Assembly: GCA_052034585.1 (NCBI GenBank)
Contig: JBPOIJ010000017.1
Span: forward strand, 124,001 to 188,000
Origin: Xiheimicrobium sp052034585
GTDB taxonomy: Bacteria > Myxococcota > Myxococcia > Myxococcales > Myxococcaceae
Length of the DNA stretch: 64,000 bases
Reading direction: 5' to 3'
The notes under the pieces: model-generated
Databases searched by the model: none
Told to the model about the DNA's origin: nothing
The model's input: the letters and a program-made list of their open reading frames with translations, nothing else
In this document: positions 9,291-20,234 of the stretch, in pieces
Layout: each line of letters begins with the position of its first letter
Numbering within the stretch: position 1 is the first letter of the stretch
Position numbers and translations under genes: made by a program

Positions 9291-10318
9291 GCGACGAACT
9301 CGACCCCGGCCCGCCGCCTTCCGAGCTCAAGGGCCTGTTGATGGAGCACCTGCTGACGGGTGAGCCCACGCGTGCCGAACTCGATCGGGTCGGCCGAGCG
9401 TTGCTGCAGCCGCGCGGGCTCGAGCGCCAGACGAGCCGGCGTCGGTTCCCGCCGGAGTTGCTCGCCGCGGCCGCGGTGCTCTCCATCGTCGTGGGTGGGG
9501 CGTTGATCGTCTGGAACGTGCGGGCCGAGGTCCAAGCGCGCGAGGGCCCGCTCGATCGGGAGATCTTCGTGGTGCTCGAGGCGGGGGACGTGCAGCTCGC
9601 CGAGGCGCTCCTCACGAAGTGCGCACGCCCCGAGTGTCAGGAGAGCCGACGAGAACTCTCGCGCCTCGCTCGAAAGGTCGAAGAGGGCGTGCCGGTCGTC
9701 GCCGACGATCTCGAGGGGCTCGCCCAGCACAGCGCCGAGGCGCTGAACACGAACCAGATCCTCTCTGCGCTCAACGCCGGTCAGCTCGCGACCGAGCTCC
9801 GGGTGAACCAGCTCCAGCGTGAAGGCGTCGCCGGCTCGAAGGCGACGTTGGCGGCCAACGCCTTCGCGCGAGCCCATCGCGACAGCTCGATCGAGGGGCG
9901 CCGCCAGGCACTGCTGGACGTGCTCTCTCTCGTGCCCGGCACCACCCTCGCCGGGCAGGCACGGCTGATGTTCGATGGGCTCGCGGCTCGAGAGTCGCCG
10001 GACGCGAGCGCGACGGCACCGATCCTCGCAACCGAGGTCGACCTCGCGAAGGAACCAGAGCCTGGTGACGAGGTGAGCGCTCCCCTCCCTGCGAAGGAGC
10101 CTGGAGACACGCATCTCGACCTGATCGTGGGGACGCGGACGCGGCTGACGGCGGAGGGCCTCGCGAGGGTCGCGATCGGAGACCCGGGCATTGCCGACGT
10201 GCGAGCCGTGCGGGCGGGCCTGGTGATCGAAGGCGTCGCCCCAGGGACGACGACGATGCTGGTCTGGATGGCCAAAGGGGAGCGCAGGGCGTACACGATC
10301 ACGGTCCGAGCCAAATGA
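9287..10318 (+). CDS. Membrane protein with C-terminal pilus/secretin N-domain; candidate anti-sigma factor
   Basis: A 343-residue protein translationally coupled to the ECF sigma gene. Residues 1-55 are cytoplasmic and charged, one membrane segment lies at about 57-76 (ELLAAAAVLSIVVGGALIVW), and a helical region spans 85-225. The C-terminal 70 residues match the T2SS-T3SS_pil_N fold (PF13629) of CpaC-type secretins: LDLIVGTRTRL, the GDPGIADVRAV turn, GTTTMLVW, then a final strand. That topology would place the pil_N domain in the periplasm. Position right after a sigma gene plus a single anchor argue for anti-sigma function; no classical zinc-binding H-C-C motif is seen. It overlaps the next gene by ATGA. 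Confidence 0.72.
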   Translation: MSDELDPGPPPSELKGLLMEHLLTGEPTRAELDRVGRALLQPRGLERQTSRRRFPPELLAAAAVLSIVVGGALIVWNVRAEVQAREGPLDREIFVVLEAGDVQLAEALLTKCARPECQESRRELSRLARKVEEGVPVVADDLEGLAQHSAEALNTNQILSALNAGQLATELRVNQLQREGVAGSKATLAANAFARAHRDSSIEGRRQALLDVLSLVPGTTLAGQARLMFDGLAARESPDASATAPILATEVDLAKEPEPGDEVSAPLPAKEPGDTHLDLIVGTRTRLTAEGLARVAIGDPGIADVRAVRAGLVIEGVAPGTTTMLVWMAKGERRAYTITVRAK

Positions 10319-10947
10319 AGACGCCACGACTCGCCACGACGCTGCTGTGCCTGCTGGCCTCCTCGGCCTCCGCCATTCCTCCCCAAGACGCGGGCACGCC
10401 GACGGAAGCGAGCCTCTTGGAAGAGGGCCGACGAGCGCGGGAGGACGGCGATCATGCGCGGGCAGCCAAAGTGCTCGGCCGCTGCGTCTCGCTCAACCCG
10501 AAGAACGCCGACTGCACCCTCGCGCTCGCGGCCGCCTACGCCTCGCTGGGCAGCGAAACGAACCAAGAGGCCGACAGCACGAAGGCCCTCGAGCTCTACC
10601 AGCGCTTCCTGAAGCTCGCTCCGCCAGACGACCCACGCGTCCCCCGGGTGCGCGCCCTCCTGCTCGGAGCGGACGAGGACTTTCCACCGCCCGGAGCCCC
10701 GAACGTCGTCACGAGCACCACTCCGCTGCCCATCGAAGAGCGCCTCGGCCTCGTCGTGGGCGAACGCCGGGTGGTGAAGGTGGCCAACCTCGTGCGGGTG
10801 GCGGTGAGGAACGACACGATCGTCGACATCACCGCGACGGGCGGAGGCGTGGAGATCGCCGCGATGAAGCCGGGCACCACCACCGTGCTCTTTCGCACCG
10901 CGACCGGGCAGTTCACCTCGACGATCACCGTCGCACCCAAGCGGTGA
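10315..10947 (+). CDS. Secreted TPR protein with pilus/secretin N-domain
   Basis: A 210-residue protein with signal peptide (residues 1-20), a TPR-like helical segment (about 30-110; AKVLGRCVSLNPKNADCTLALA) and a C-terminal pil_N-like domain (about 140-210; RLGLVVGERRVVKVANLVRV ... MKPGTTTVLFRT). It repeats the C-terminal domain of the preceding gene, so the operon encodes two periplasmic pil_N domains but no secretin barrel. ATG overlaps the previous stop (10315-10318). A small periplasmic assembly or sensing pair is my inference. Confidence 0.72.
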   Translation: MKTPRLATTLLCLLASSASAIPPQDAGTPTEASLLEEGRRAREDGDHARAAKVLGRCVSLNPKNADCTLALAAAYASLGSETNQEADSTKALELYQRFLKLAPPDDPRVPRVRALLLGADEDFPPPGAPNVVTSTTPLPIEERLGLVVGERRVVKVANLVRVAVRNDTIVDITATGGGVEIAAMKPGTTTVLFRTATGQFTSTITVAPKR

Positions 10948-10965
10948 CGCCGAGCCGACTCGAGC

Positions 10966-11688
10966 TCAGCCGCGCGCGCCCTTGAAGCGGTAGACGGCAG
11001 CGGGCTTCGAGGTGGTGATGCGCTTGCCCGGAGCCTGTTCGATGCGCCCTTCCTCGAGCCAGCGGTTGAACGATCTCCGGAAGTTCCCCGGGTCCATCGT
11101 CTTGCCCAGCACGATGCCGTGCACGTGGCGCAGCTCGGGGATCGTGAAGGTCGCGGGAACGAGATCGAAGGCGAGGTTGCTGTACTCGAGCTTCCCGCGA
11201 ATTCGAGACAGCGCCATCTCGACGATCTCGGCGTGATCGAAGGCGAGCTTGAGCTCGACGGCGGCGTTCACCTCGAACCACTGCGCCTCGGCGACGTCAC
11301 CACCCGCCTTCACGATCGGCGCGAGATCGGGCCGCACGAGCGCGTAGTAGGCGACGGTGATGACCCGCATGCGAGGGTCTCGGCCGGCCTTGCCGAAGGT
11401 GTAGAGCTGCTCGAGGTAGACCCGCGCGGGGTCGAGGCCGGTCTCTTCTTCGAGCTCGCGGCGCGCGGCCTCGTCGAGATCCTCGCCCTGTTCGATGGCG
11501 CCCTCTTCGACGCGCACGAAGCCGCCCGGGAGCGCCCACTGGCCCTTGAACGGGTGCTCCTTGCGCTTCACCAGCAGCACCCGGAGCTCGGCGTCGACGA
11601 TGGTGAGAATGACGAGATCCACCGCGACCGACGGCCGCGGGTAGTCCTTCGCGCGATACGACGACAGGAAGGCCTTCTCGTCGGACAT
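10966..11688 (-). CDS. nrtR: NrtR-type NUDIX protein with winged-helix C-terminus
   Basis: A 240-residue protein. Residues 15-150 form a NUDIX domain with a complete box reading G-x5-E-x7-RELEEETGL, so hydrolysis of ADP-ribose or a related nucleotide remains possible. Residues about 165-235 fit the winged helix of NrtR, the repressor of NAD-salvage genes (FTIPELRHVHGIVLG, FRRSFNRWLEEGRI). NrtR proteins usually have a decayed box that only senses ADP-ribose, so the intact box here is notable. The ATG at 11688 comes two bases after the topA stop, so the two are cotranscribed. Bifunctional ADP-ribose pyrophosphatase/regulator is the alternative. Confidence 0.78.
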   Translation of the reverse strand: MSDEKAFLSSYRAKDYPRPSVAVDLVILTIVDAELRVLLVKRKEHPFKGQWALPGGFVRVEEGAIEQGEDLDEAARRELEEETGLDPARVYLEQLYTFGKAGRDPRMRVITVAYYALVRPDLAPIVKAGGDVAEAQWFEVNAAVELKLAFDHAEIVEMALSRIRGKLEYSNLAFDLVPATFTIPELRHVHGIVLGKTMDPGNFRRSFNRWLEEGRIEQAPGKRITTSKPAAVYRFKGARG

Positions 11689-11690
11689 GA

Positions 11691-14450
<2,760 letters not shown>

Positions 14451-14457
14451 GCCAATA

Positions 14458-14487
14458 CCGGTAGCGTGCGGACCTGAGGGCCGTCAA
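14458..14487 (-). promoter_or_regulatory. Candidate topA promoter, possibly leaderless
   Basis: On the minus strand TTGACG (14487-14482), 18-base spacer, TACCGG (14463-14458). The start expected about 7 bases downstream coincides with the topA ATG (14450). The -10 match is weak; the -35 match is good. Confidence 0.35.
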
Positions 14488-14546
14488 GAAACCTTCGCGC
14501 TTCCAACGAGCGGCGAGCTGACATACGCGCGCGCGCGGGCGAGTCG

Positions 14547-15371
14547 TCACTGCGGCTGCTGGCGGTGGAGTCGGTCGACGGCCCGCATCACCCACCGCGT
14601 CGGAGCGAGCGTCGCCAACCGAGTGAAGACGCGGTTCCGAAAGCCGGTGATCACCATCGGCGTGCCGCGCTGCAGGCCCGCGTACGCTTCCTTGGCGACA
14701 TCGAGCGGATCGGCGAACGAGGCCACCTGCTCGAGGTCTCTGCCGTGGGTGAGGCTCGCGCGCTCACGGAAGGCGCTCCGCGTCGGGCCGGGGTGAACGG
14801 CGGTGACGGTCACCCCGGTGCCCTCGAGTTCGAAGCCGATCGCCTGGGCGAACGAGGTGAGGAAGGCCTTGGTCGCGAAGTACACGGCCATTCCCGGGCC
14901 AGGTTGAAAGGCGGCAGTCGAGGAGGTGATGAGCACGCGGCCACGCCCTCGCGCCACCATGCCCATGAGGAGCCGATGGGTCAGCGCCACCGTCGCCGAC
15001 ACGTTGAGTTCGACGACGCGCTCGACGGCCTCGAGGCGGCTGGCAACGAAGCGGCCTGCCAGGCCGAGCCCCGCGTTGTTCACCAAGGTGTCCACCACCA
15101 AGCCGTGCTTGGAGAGAAAGGTGTCGAGCAGCGCCCAGGCGTCAGGCGCGGTGAGATCGAGCGGGAGGGTGAATACCTGAACGCGGTGCGTCGTGCGCAG
15201 CCGCTCGCCCACCGCGTCGAGGAGATCGGCCTCGAGCGCGACCAACACGAGCGCGTGTCCATGGCTCGCGAAGACCTCTGCCATGGCGGCGCCGATGCCG
15301 GTCGAGGCTCCGGTGATCAGGGTGACGGGAGTTTCCTTGTCGGGCGACGAGCGCAGCTCGGCGGGCATCAT
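14547..15371 (-). CDS. Short-chain dehydrogenase/reductase (SDR), classical type
   Basis: A 274-residue NAD(P)-dependent oxidoreductase. Rossmann motif TGASTGIG near residue 20, NNAG near 100, catalytic Ser in RVLITSSTAAF, and Y-x3-K as YFATK. These are complete, so the protein should be active. The substrate cannot be read from sequence; the PGPTRSAF motif after the active site is typical of the family. Two in-frame ATG codons start it (15371, 15368). It lies 96 bases upstream of topA on the same strand and 46 bases after the secreted paralogue ending at 15418. Confidence 0.88.
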   Translation of the reverse strand: MMPAELRSSPDKETPVTLITGASTGIGAAMAEVFASHGHALVLVALEADLLDAVGERLRTTHRVQVFTLPLDLTAPDAWALLDTFLSKHGLVVDTLVNNAGLGLAGRFVASRLEAVERVVELNVSATVALTHRLLMGMVARGRGRVLITSSTAAFQPGPGMAVYFATKAFLTSFAQAIGFELEGTGVTVTAVHPGPTRSAFRERASLTHGRDLEQVASFADPLDVAKEAYAGLQRGTPMVITGFRNRVFTRLATLAPTRWVMRAVDRLHRQQPQ

Positions 15372-15417
15372 GCGGGCGAGGTGTAACGAACGAGGCCGAA
15401 AGCGCAAACGGGTTCGA

Positions 15418-16989
15418 TCACTCGCTGACGGTCCAGAACGTGGGCCCACCCGGTGGTGTCCACGAGGACCAACCGTGCGCGATGCCGCCAGCGTTCGGGC
15501 CGGGGATCCGAGCGAGGAACGACGTTCGAGGGGCGACGACACGGTTGACCGGCGACTCACAGTCCACGTCCATCGGCGCAGCTCCACGAATCGTGAAACG
15601 CCCACGAGGCAACGGTCCGTCTGGGCGCACGCACATCGAAACCGAAACGGGAGTCTGGCCCTGGTTCGAGACGGTCAGCGCCAGCCCAGGGTCGCTGCTC
15701 GACGGAGCCCCCGCCGAAACGACCAACGGCTGGGAGAGCACGGCCTCGATGGCGGCGAGTTCGCACGTTCCCGCGACGCTCGCGAAGAACGCTCTCGCGA
15801 AACGGTTGCCCTCGAGAACGTTCGACAGCGGGGTGAGAGCGGCAAGGTGCTTTCGAGCGTCGGCCCGCGCCCCGCGCGCTTCGAGCGAACAGGCGAGAAT
15901 GAGCTCGGACTCTGCAAGGCGGAGCGAGGTCGTGGAAACGAACGACGCCTCCGTCAACGGCTCTCCACTCTTGAACGGGGGGATGGCGGCGAGCTCCGAG
16001 CGCCACGTCGCGCTCCCAGACGCGAGAACCTGGCTCAGCAGCCGCTCGGCTCCGCGCTGGTCGCCTTGCGACACGAGCCAACGAGCGAGCGGGAGTCGAA
16101 CGGCCTGCACCTGCAGCACCGGGTCCTTCGAGCCGAGCCAGTCCTTCGCGAGGGCGTTCGCTTCGACGTCGGGGTGATCGAGCACCTTTCCAAGCAGCGT
16201 CCCAAGCGCTTCGGTGAGCACCTCGCGGTGCGACTCGGTTCGATCGCTGCGGTGAATCGACTCGAGTCCGAGCCTGAGCGTTCGGGCCGACGGCTCGGCG
16301 GTCGAGATCGCGAGCCGAGCGAGGAGGAAGTCCGGCGAGGTGATCAGCGCGTCTCGTTCTGCGCTTGGCTCGCCCGCCGTGAGCCGAAGCGAACGATTCA
16401 GCACCCTCAGTCGGAGCTCCGGCGACGCCCCAGGTCGTGCCGCGAAGGCCCGCGCCTTCTCGAGCCATGCCCGGCCGTTGGGCAGCATGAGCGCACGGTC
16501 CACGATCGACTGATCGAGCTGCGCCTCTTCGCCAAGCAGCGTCCACGCCATCGCGAGGCCCGGGTCGCCTTGCTGGAGCAGACCCGCGACCACGAAGCGG
16601 CGAGCCTCCGAGTGAACCGGCGCACGCACGAGGGCCTTCGTCCAGAAGGCCAGGAGCTTCGGATCGTTCTGCGTCGAGAGTGCTCGGAGCGCACGCTGGA
16701 CGTTGGCATCCGGCTCGTGCGGCCGTTCTGCCCAGGCGATCAGCGCCTCGATGACGGCTGGCGACTTGCGCGACTGCACGAACCGGTCCCATTCCCCGCC
16801 CGTCGGGCACGGATTCCCATCGTTGGGCACCGCCAGGGCCGCCTCGAGCACCACCGGAGGGAGCCCTTTGAGCGACGGCGGGAGAGGACGCTCGGCTTTC
16901 GACGGAGTGGTTGGTGGTGGGCCTGCTGCCAGTGACAGCGAGGCCACTGCGAAGAGAGCGACGATTCCAATTCGAGAGGTCGAGCGCAT
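15418..16989 (-). CDS. Secreted protein, downstream member of a tandem paralogue pair
   Basis: A 523-residue protein with signal peptide (MRSTSRIGIVALFAVASLSLAAG). The body (about 45-400) is rich in Leu/Ala helical repeats reminiscent of HEAT or TPR solenoids. The C-terminus (about 430-523) is a beta-rich domain with LTVSNQGQTPVSVS, the GPLPRGRFTIRG turn and terminal GPTFWTVSE. It is clearly homologous over full length to the next gene upstream (17036-18571), for example LNRSLRLTAGEPSAERDALI here against LNRSLSLTAGEPNAEREALI there. Family and role unknown. Two conserved Cys pairs suggest an oxidised, extracytoplasmic location. Confidence 0.72.
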   Translation of the reverse strand: MRSTSRIGIVALFAVASLSLAAGPPPTTPSKAERPLPPSLKGLPPVVLEAALAVPNDGNPCPTGGEWDRFVQSRKSPAVIEALIAWAERPHEPDANVQRALRALSTQNDPKLLAFWTKALVRAPVHSEARRFVVAGLLQQGDPGLAMAWTLLGEEAQLDQSIVDRALMLPNGRAWLEKARAFAARPGASPELRLRVLNRSLRLTAGEPSAERDALITSPDFLLARLAISTAEPSARTLRLGLESIHRSDRTESHREVLTEALGTLLGKVLDHPDVEANALAKDWLGSKDPVLQVQAVRLPLARWLVSQGDQRGAERLLSQVLASGSATWRSELAAIPPFKSGEPLTEASFVSTTSLRLAESELILACSLEARGARADARKHLAALTPLSNVLEGNRFARAFFASVAGTCELAAIEAVLSQPLVVSAGAPSSSDPGLALTVSNQGQTPVSVSMCVRPDGPLPRGRFTIRGAAPMDVDCESPVNRVVAPRTSFLARIPGPNAGGIAHGWSSWTPPGGPTFWTVSE

Positions 16990-17035
16990 GGCGGTCTGGA
17001 GAGCAACTTTCGCACCGAACGGGTTCGGCACGCAG

Positions 17036-18571
17036 TCACTCGCTGGTGGTCCAGAACGTCGGCCCCTCGGGCGGTGTCCACGACGACCAACTCTGCGGAG
17101 CACCCGCTGCGTTCGACGTGCGAATTCGGGCGACGAGGGTCTCGCGAGAGGCGACGGCGCGGCTCACCGGCGACGCGCAGTCCACTTCCATTGGTGCGGA
17201 GCCACGAATCGTATAGCGCCCGCGCGGGAGCGGTCCTTCAGGTCGCGTGCACACCGAGATCGAAGCGGGCGTTTGCCCCTGGTTCGAGACGGTCAGCGTC
17301 AGCTCGACGACGCCGCCGTCGCTCTCGCCGCTCGACGAGGAAACCAGGAGCGGCTGGGCGAGCACGGCCTCCAGCGCGGAGAAGCGGCACTCGCCGGCCA
17401 CCTTCGCGAAGAACGCGTTCGCGAGCTCCGGACTCACCCGAAGGACCTTCGCCGAGGCACTGAGCGCGGTGAAGTGTTTGCGGGCCGCAGCACGCTGGCC
17501 GCTGGCTTCGAGCAGACAGGTGAGCGCCAGCTCTGCCCGCGCGTACTCCACTGCGCTGGCGTCGACGGTCTTGCCCGTCTTCGCGAACTCCCTCCGCCAA
17601 TGTTCGGGCGCTGAGGCGAGCGCGCTGCTCAGCACTCGTTCGGCGCCTCGGCGGTCGCCCCTCGAGAGGCGCCAGCGGGCGAGCGAGAGCCGAATGACGG
17701 GATGCGAGAGAGTGGGCTCGGTCGACGCCACCCAGTCGACTGCGAGCGCTTCGGCCTCGGCAGTGGGTCTGTCGAGCGTGTCTCCGAGGAGCGTGCCCAG
17801 CGCCCACACGAGCGACGCGCGCTCCTGCGGCGGACGATCGGCTCGAGCCGACTCGAGGGCGAGGCGCAGCGTTCGAGCGGACGGCTCTGCGGTGCTGATC
17901 GCAAGCCACGCGACGTGGGCTCGCGGCGAAGCGATCAACGCCTCGCGCTCGGCATTCGGCTCGCCAGCCGTGAGGGAGAGTGAACGGTTCAGCACCAGTG
18001 AGCGCACCTGAGCTGATGCGCCAGGCCGCTCGGCGACGGCACGTGCCTTCTCCAACCAGCGGCGACCGTGCGGAGGCGCGAGCGCGGCCTCGACGATCAG
18101 CCTGTCGCGAGCGTCGTCTTCCCCGAGCAAGGGCCACGCGACCTCGACGCCTGGCTCCCCGAGGCGCAAGAGGCCCATGAGCGCCCGCTGCCGATGCAGG
18201 GAGCGAATCGGAGTGCGCGACAGCGTCCTCTTCCAGAACGCGAGGAGCGCTGGGTCCCTCTCCATCGAGAGGGCTTCGACGGCGCGGGTCACGTTCGCGT
18301 CCGGCTCGCCTGGCGTCTCCGCCCAGGCCACCAACGCCGCGACGACGGCTGGGGACTTCGGCGCGACCACGAAGTTCTCCCACGCGTCGCCCGTTGCGCA
18401 GAAGGTCGTCTTGCCAGGCGGGACGGCCAGCGCCGCCTCCACGACGACGAGCGGCAGGCCCTTCAGCTCTGGTGGAACCAGCCGCGCTGGGAGCCCTCCA
18501 TCGGGCGTGGAGAAGCTTGGACCGGCTGCGATGAGCGAGACGGCGAGTGCGATTCGAGCGAGCGAGCCCAT
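17036..18571 (-). CDS. Secreted protein, upstream member of a tandem paralogue pair
   Basis: A 511-residue protein with signal peptide (MGSLARIALAVSLIAAGPSFS), an alpha-helical repeat body and the same C-terminal beta domain as its neighbour. Shared anchors are EPDANVTRA, AISTAEPSARTLRL, LTVSNQGQTPASIS, GPLPRGRYTIRG and the terminal GPTFWTTSE. Same strand, 46 bases between the two genes, so a tandem duplication. The shared C-terminal segment, with its aromatic end, could be a surface- or cell-wall-binding module. I do not recognise a known domain. Confidence 0.72.
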   Translation of the reverse strand: MGSLARIALAVSLIAAGPSFSTPDGGLPARLVPPELKGLPLVVVEAALAVPPGKTTFCATGDAWENFVVAPKSPAVVAALVAWAETPGEPDANVTRAVEALSMERDPALLAFWKRTLSRTPIRSLHRQRALMGLLRLGEPGVEVAWPLLGEDDARDRLIVEAALAPPHGRRWLEKARAVAERPGASAQVRSLVLNRSLSLTAGEPNAEREALIASPRAHVAWLAISTAEPSARTLRLALESARADRPPQERASLVWALGTLLGDTLDRPTAEAEALAVDWVASTEPTLSHPVIRLSLARWRLSRGDRRGAERVLSSALASAPEHWRREFAKTGKTVDASAVEYARAELALTCLLEASGQRAAARKHFTALSASAKVLRVSPELANAFFAKVAGECRFSALEAVLAQPLLVSSSSGESDGGVVELTLTVSNQGQTPASISVCTRPEGPLPRGRYTIRGSAPMEVDCASPVSRAVASRETLVARIRTSNAAGAPQSWSSWTPPEGPTFWTTSE

Positions 18572-18667
18572 CGCCTTCCCCGAAGCAACCGGCGCACCAA
18601 CTCGAGCGCCGTCCCTGCGCTGAATTGCGCGCGCCTGCTCGCCGATGTCCCATGAGACCTCGCCCCG

Positions 18668-19657
18668 TCAGCGGATCGCAGCGGCTCGAAGCCACCGCTC
18701 GGCAACGACGAACCGCTCGTCCTCTTGCGTCAACAGCGGCCGCTCGCGCGCCGACGGAGCGGTGAGGTGAAAGGTGAGCCGAACGCGCTTGGTCCCTCGG
18801 GGAATCGCCAAGCGCACCGGGCGATCGGGCACGAGCCGGGTGTCCACCACCGCGGCCACGCCAGGCCGGCCCAGCGAATCGACGGCACGCCCGAGTTCGA
18901 GCCCGAAGCGCGCGATCGGCTCGTCGTCGGCCCAGAGCACGAGGTGGCGAAAGACGTCACCGGTCGGCACGCGATGCCCGACATCGTGGGCGGTGACGAT
19001 CGCCCGATTTCCCTCGACGTCGAGCGACAGGGCCGAACGAACGAAGGCCTCGTCGTGAGCGCCGCGAACCCGATGCGACGCCTCGGGCATGTGGCAGTCC
19101 TGGCAGGTGCGCGAACCGCCCCACTCGCGCCACTCCGAGAGCGTCGTCTGCATCGGCAGTGAGTTGAGCTGCGTCGCTCCATCGATCACCGCGTGCCCGC
19201 CGAACTCGTGACAGGCGCCGCAGAACTCGCTCGTTCGCAGACCGGGCTCATGCCGAATCGGGTGGCCATACGGCACCGAGCCGACCTTGGGAGAGAGCAC
19301 CACGCCGTCGCGCACGTGACAGACCGCGCAGGTGATGCCCTCGTGAATCGACGAGTCCGCCGAGGGAAGCACGCCCTTGCTGAGCGCCGCGCGGTTCGGC
19401 CAGCTCTCCCGCACCTGCCGCGAGAGCGGGCCATGGCAGACGAGACACCGGAGCTGCGGCTCCACCGACAAGCCATCGAGGAACACTGGACTGGTGAGGC
19501 TCGCCTTGTGGAACGAGCGCGACCACGCCTCGAATTGTTCATGGTGGCACTCGCGGCAGACCGTCGCCGAGGGCGCGTCGAGCTCGAGCGGACGGGTGAA
19601 GCCGCCCACGTCGAACGAAGGCTGAGCGAGCAGCGCGCTGGCGAGGAGGCCGATCAC
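18668..19657 (-). CDS. Pentaheme c-type cytochrome, cytochrome c554-like
   Basis: A 329-residue protein with a short N-terminal hydrophobic leader (VIGLLASALLAQ) for export and five CxxCH heme sites: CRECH, CLVCH, CAVCH, CGACH and CQDCH, all in the first two thirds. This matches the multiheme cytochrome c554/c-prime family, periplasmic electron carriers. The last third (about 225-329) is a beta domain without hemes. Start is GTG at 19657, whose GTGA overlaps the stop of the upstream gene, so the two are coupled. No oxidase or reductase partner is adjacent, and the redox partner is unknown. Confidence 0.82.
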   Translation of the reverse strand: MIGLLASALLAQPSFDVGGFTRPLELDAPSATVCRECHHEQFEAWSRSFHKASLTSPVFLDGLSVEPQLRCLVCHGPLSRQVRESWPNRAALSKGVLPSADSSIHEGITCAVCHVRDGVVLSPKVGSVPYGHPIRHEPGLRTSEFCGACHEFGGHAVIDGATQLNSLPMQTTLSEWREWGGSRTCQDCHMPEASHRVRGAHDEAFVRSALSLDVEGNRAIVTAHDVGHRVPTGDVFRHLVLWADDEPIARFGLELGRAVDSLGRPGVAAVVDTRLVPDRPVRLAIPRGTKRVRLTFHLTAPSARERPLLTQEDERFVVAERWLRAAAIR

Positions 19658-20187
19658 TTCTTGGGCTTGGGCTCGAAGGTCGCGAGGACGCTGGAGATGC
19701 CTTCGTCGGGCGACAGCCCACCAGGTCCGTCGGGATCGCCGATGAACGACGAGAGCGTGCGCTGCCGAATCGAGCCGATCTTCGAGTCGGTGACGGTGAA
19801 CTCCCACACCGACGCCGGCTCGGTCTTGGTGGTGACGTCTCCCGCGTTCGAGCGCACCTCGAGCCCAAGCTGCGTGGGCGTGCCGTTCGCGGCGAAGAGC
19901 GCCTTCGACTTCTGGTAGCCCGGGGTGATCACGAGCTTCAGCGCGTTCGCCTTCTTGAGCGCGGAGACCTTCACCGTCAGCGACTGCCCAACTCCGTCGC
20001 CCTCGGCGCCCTCGACCCATGCGGTGGACGGATCGTCGTCGAGCACATAGGTCGGGTGGTAGTTCTCCTGGTACTTGTTCCAGTTGCTCTCGAGGAAGCT
20101 GGTGGCGGTCGCCCGCTCGGCGTGAAGCCGCTTGAAGTCGGCGTGGGCAGCGCTCGCGACGAGGACGAGACAGAAGAACGTTCGCAT
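19654..20187 (-). CDS. Secreted discoidin/NADase-type glycan-binding-like protein
   Basis: A 177-residue protein with signal peptide (MRTFFCLVLVASAAHA). The mature part resembles the F5/8-type (discoidin) fold, in particular the glycan-binding module of NADase-associated proteins: HPTYVLDDDPSTAWVEG, GVGQSLTVKV, LKLVITPGYQKS, then a closing strand. Such domains bind carbohydrate. ATG 20187 is preferred to an in-frame GTG at 20202 because it starts the leader. It is coupled by GTGA overlap to the pentaheme cytochrome, suggesting an extracytoplasmic pair. Confidence 0.7.
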   Translation of the reverse strand: MRTFFCLVLVASAAHADFKRLHAERATATSFLESNWNKYQENYHPTYVLDDDPSTAWVEGAEGDGVGQSLTVKVSALKKANALKLVITPGYQKSKALFAANGTPTQLGLEVRSNAGDVTTKTEPASVWEFTVTDSKIGSIRQRTLSSFIGDPDGPGGLSPDEGISSVLATFEPKPKK

Positions 20188-20234
20188 GCGCGGATCTGTC
20201 ACGCATTGGTGCGCGCCTGTCTACACTCCGCCGC

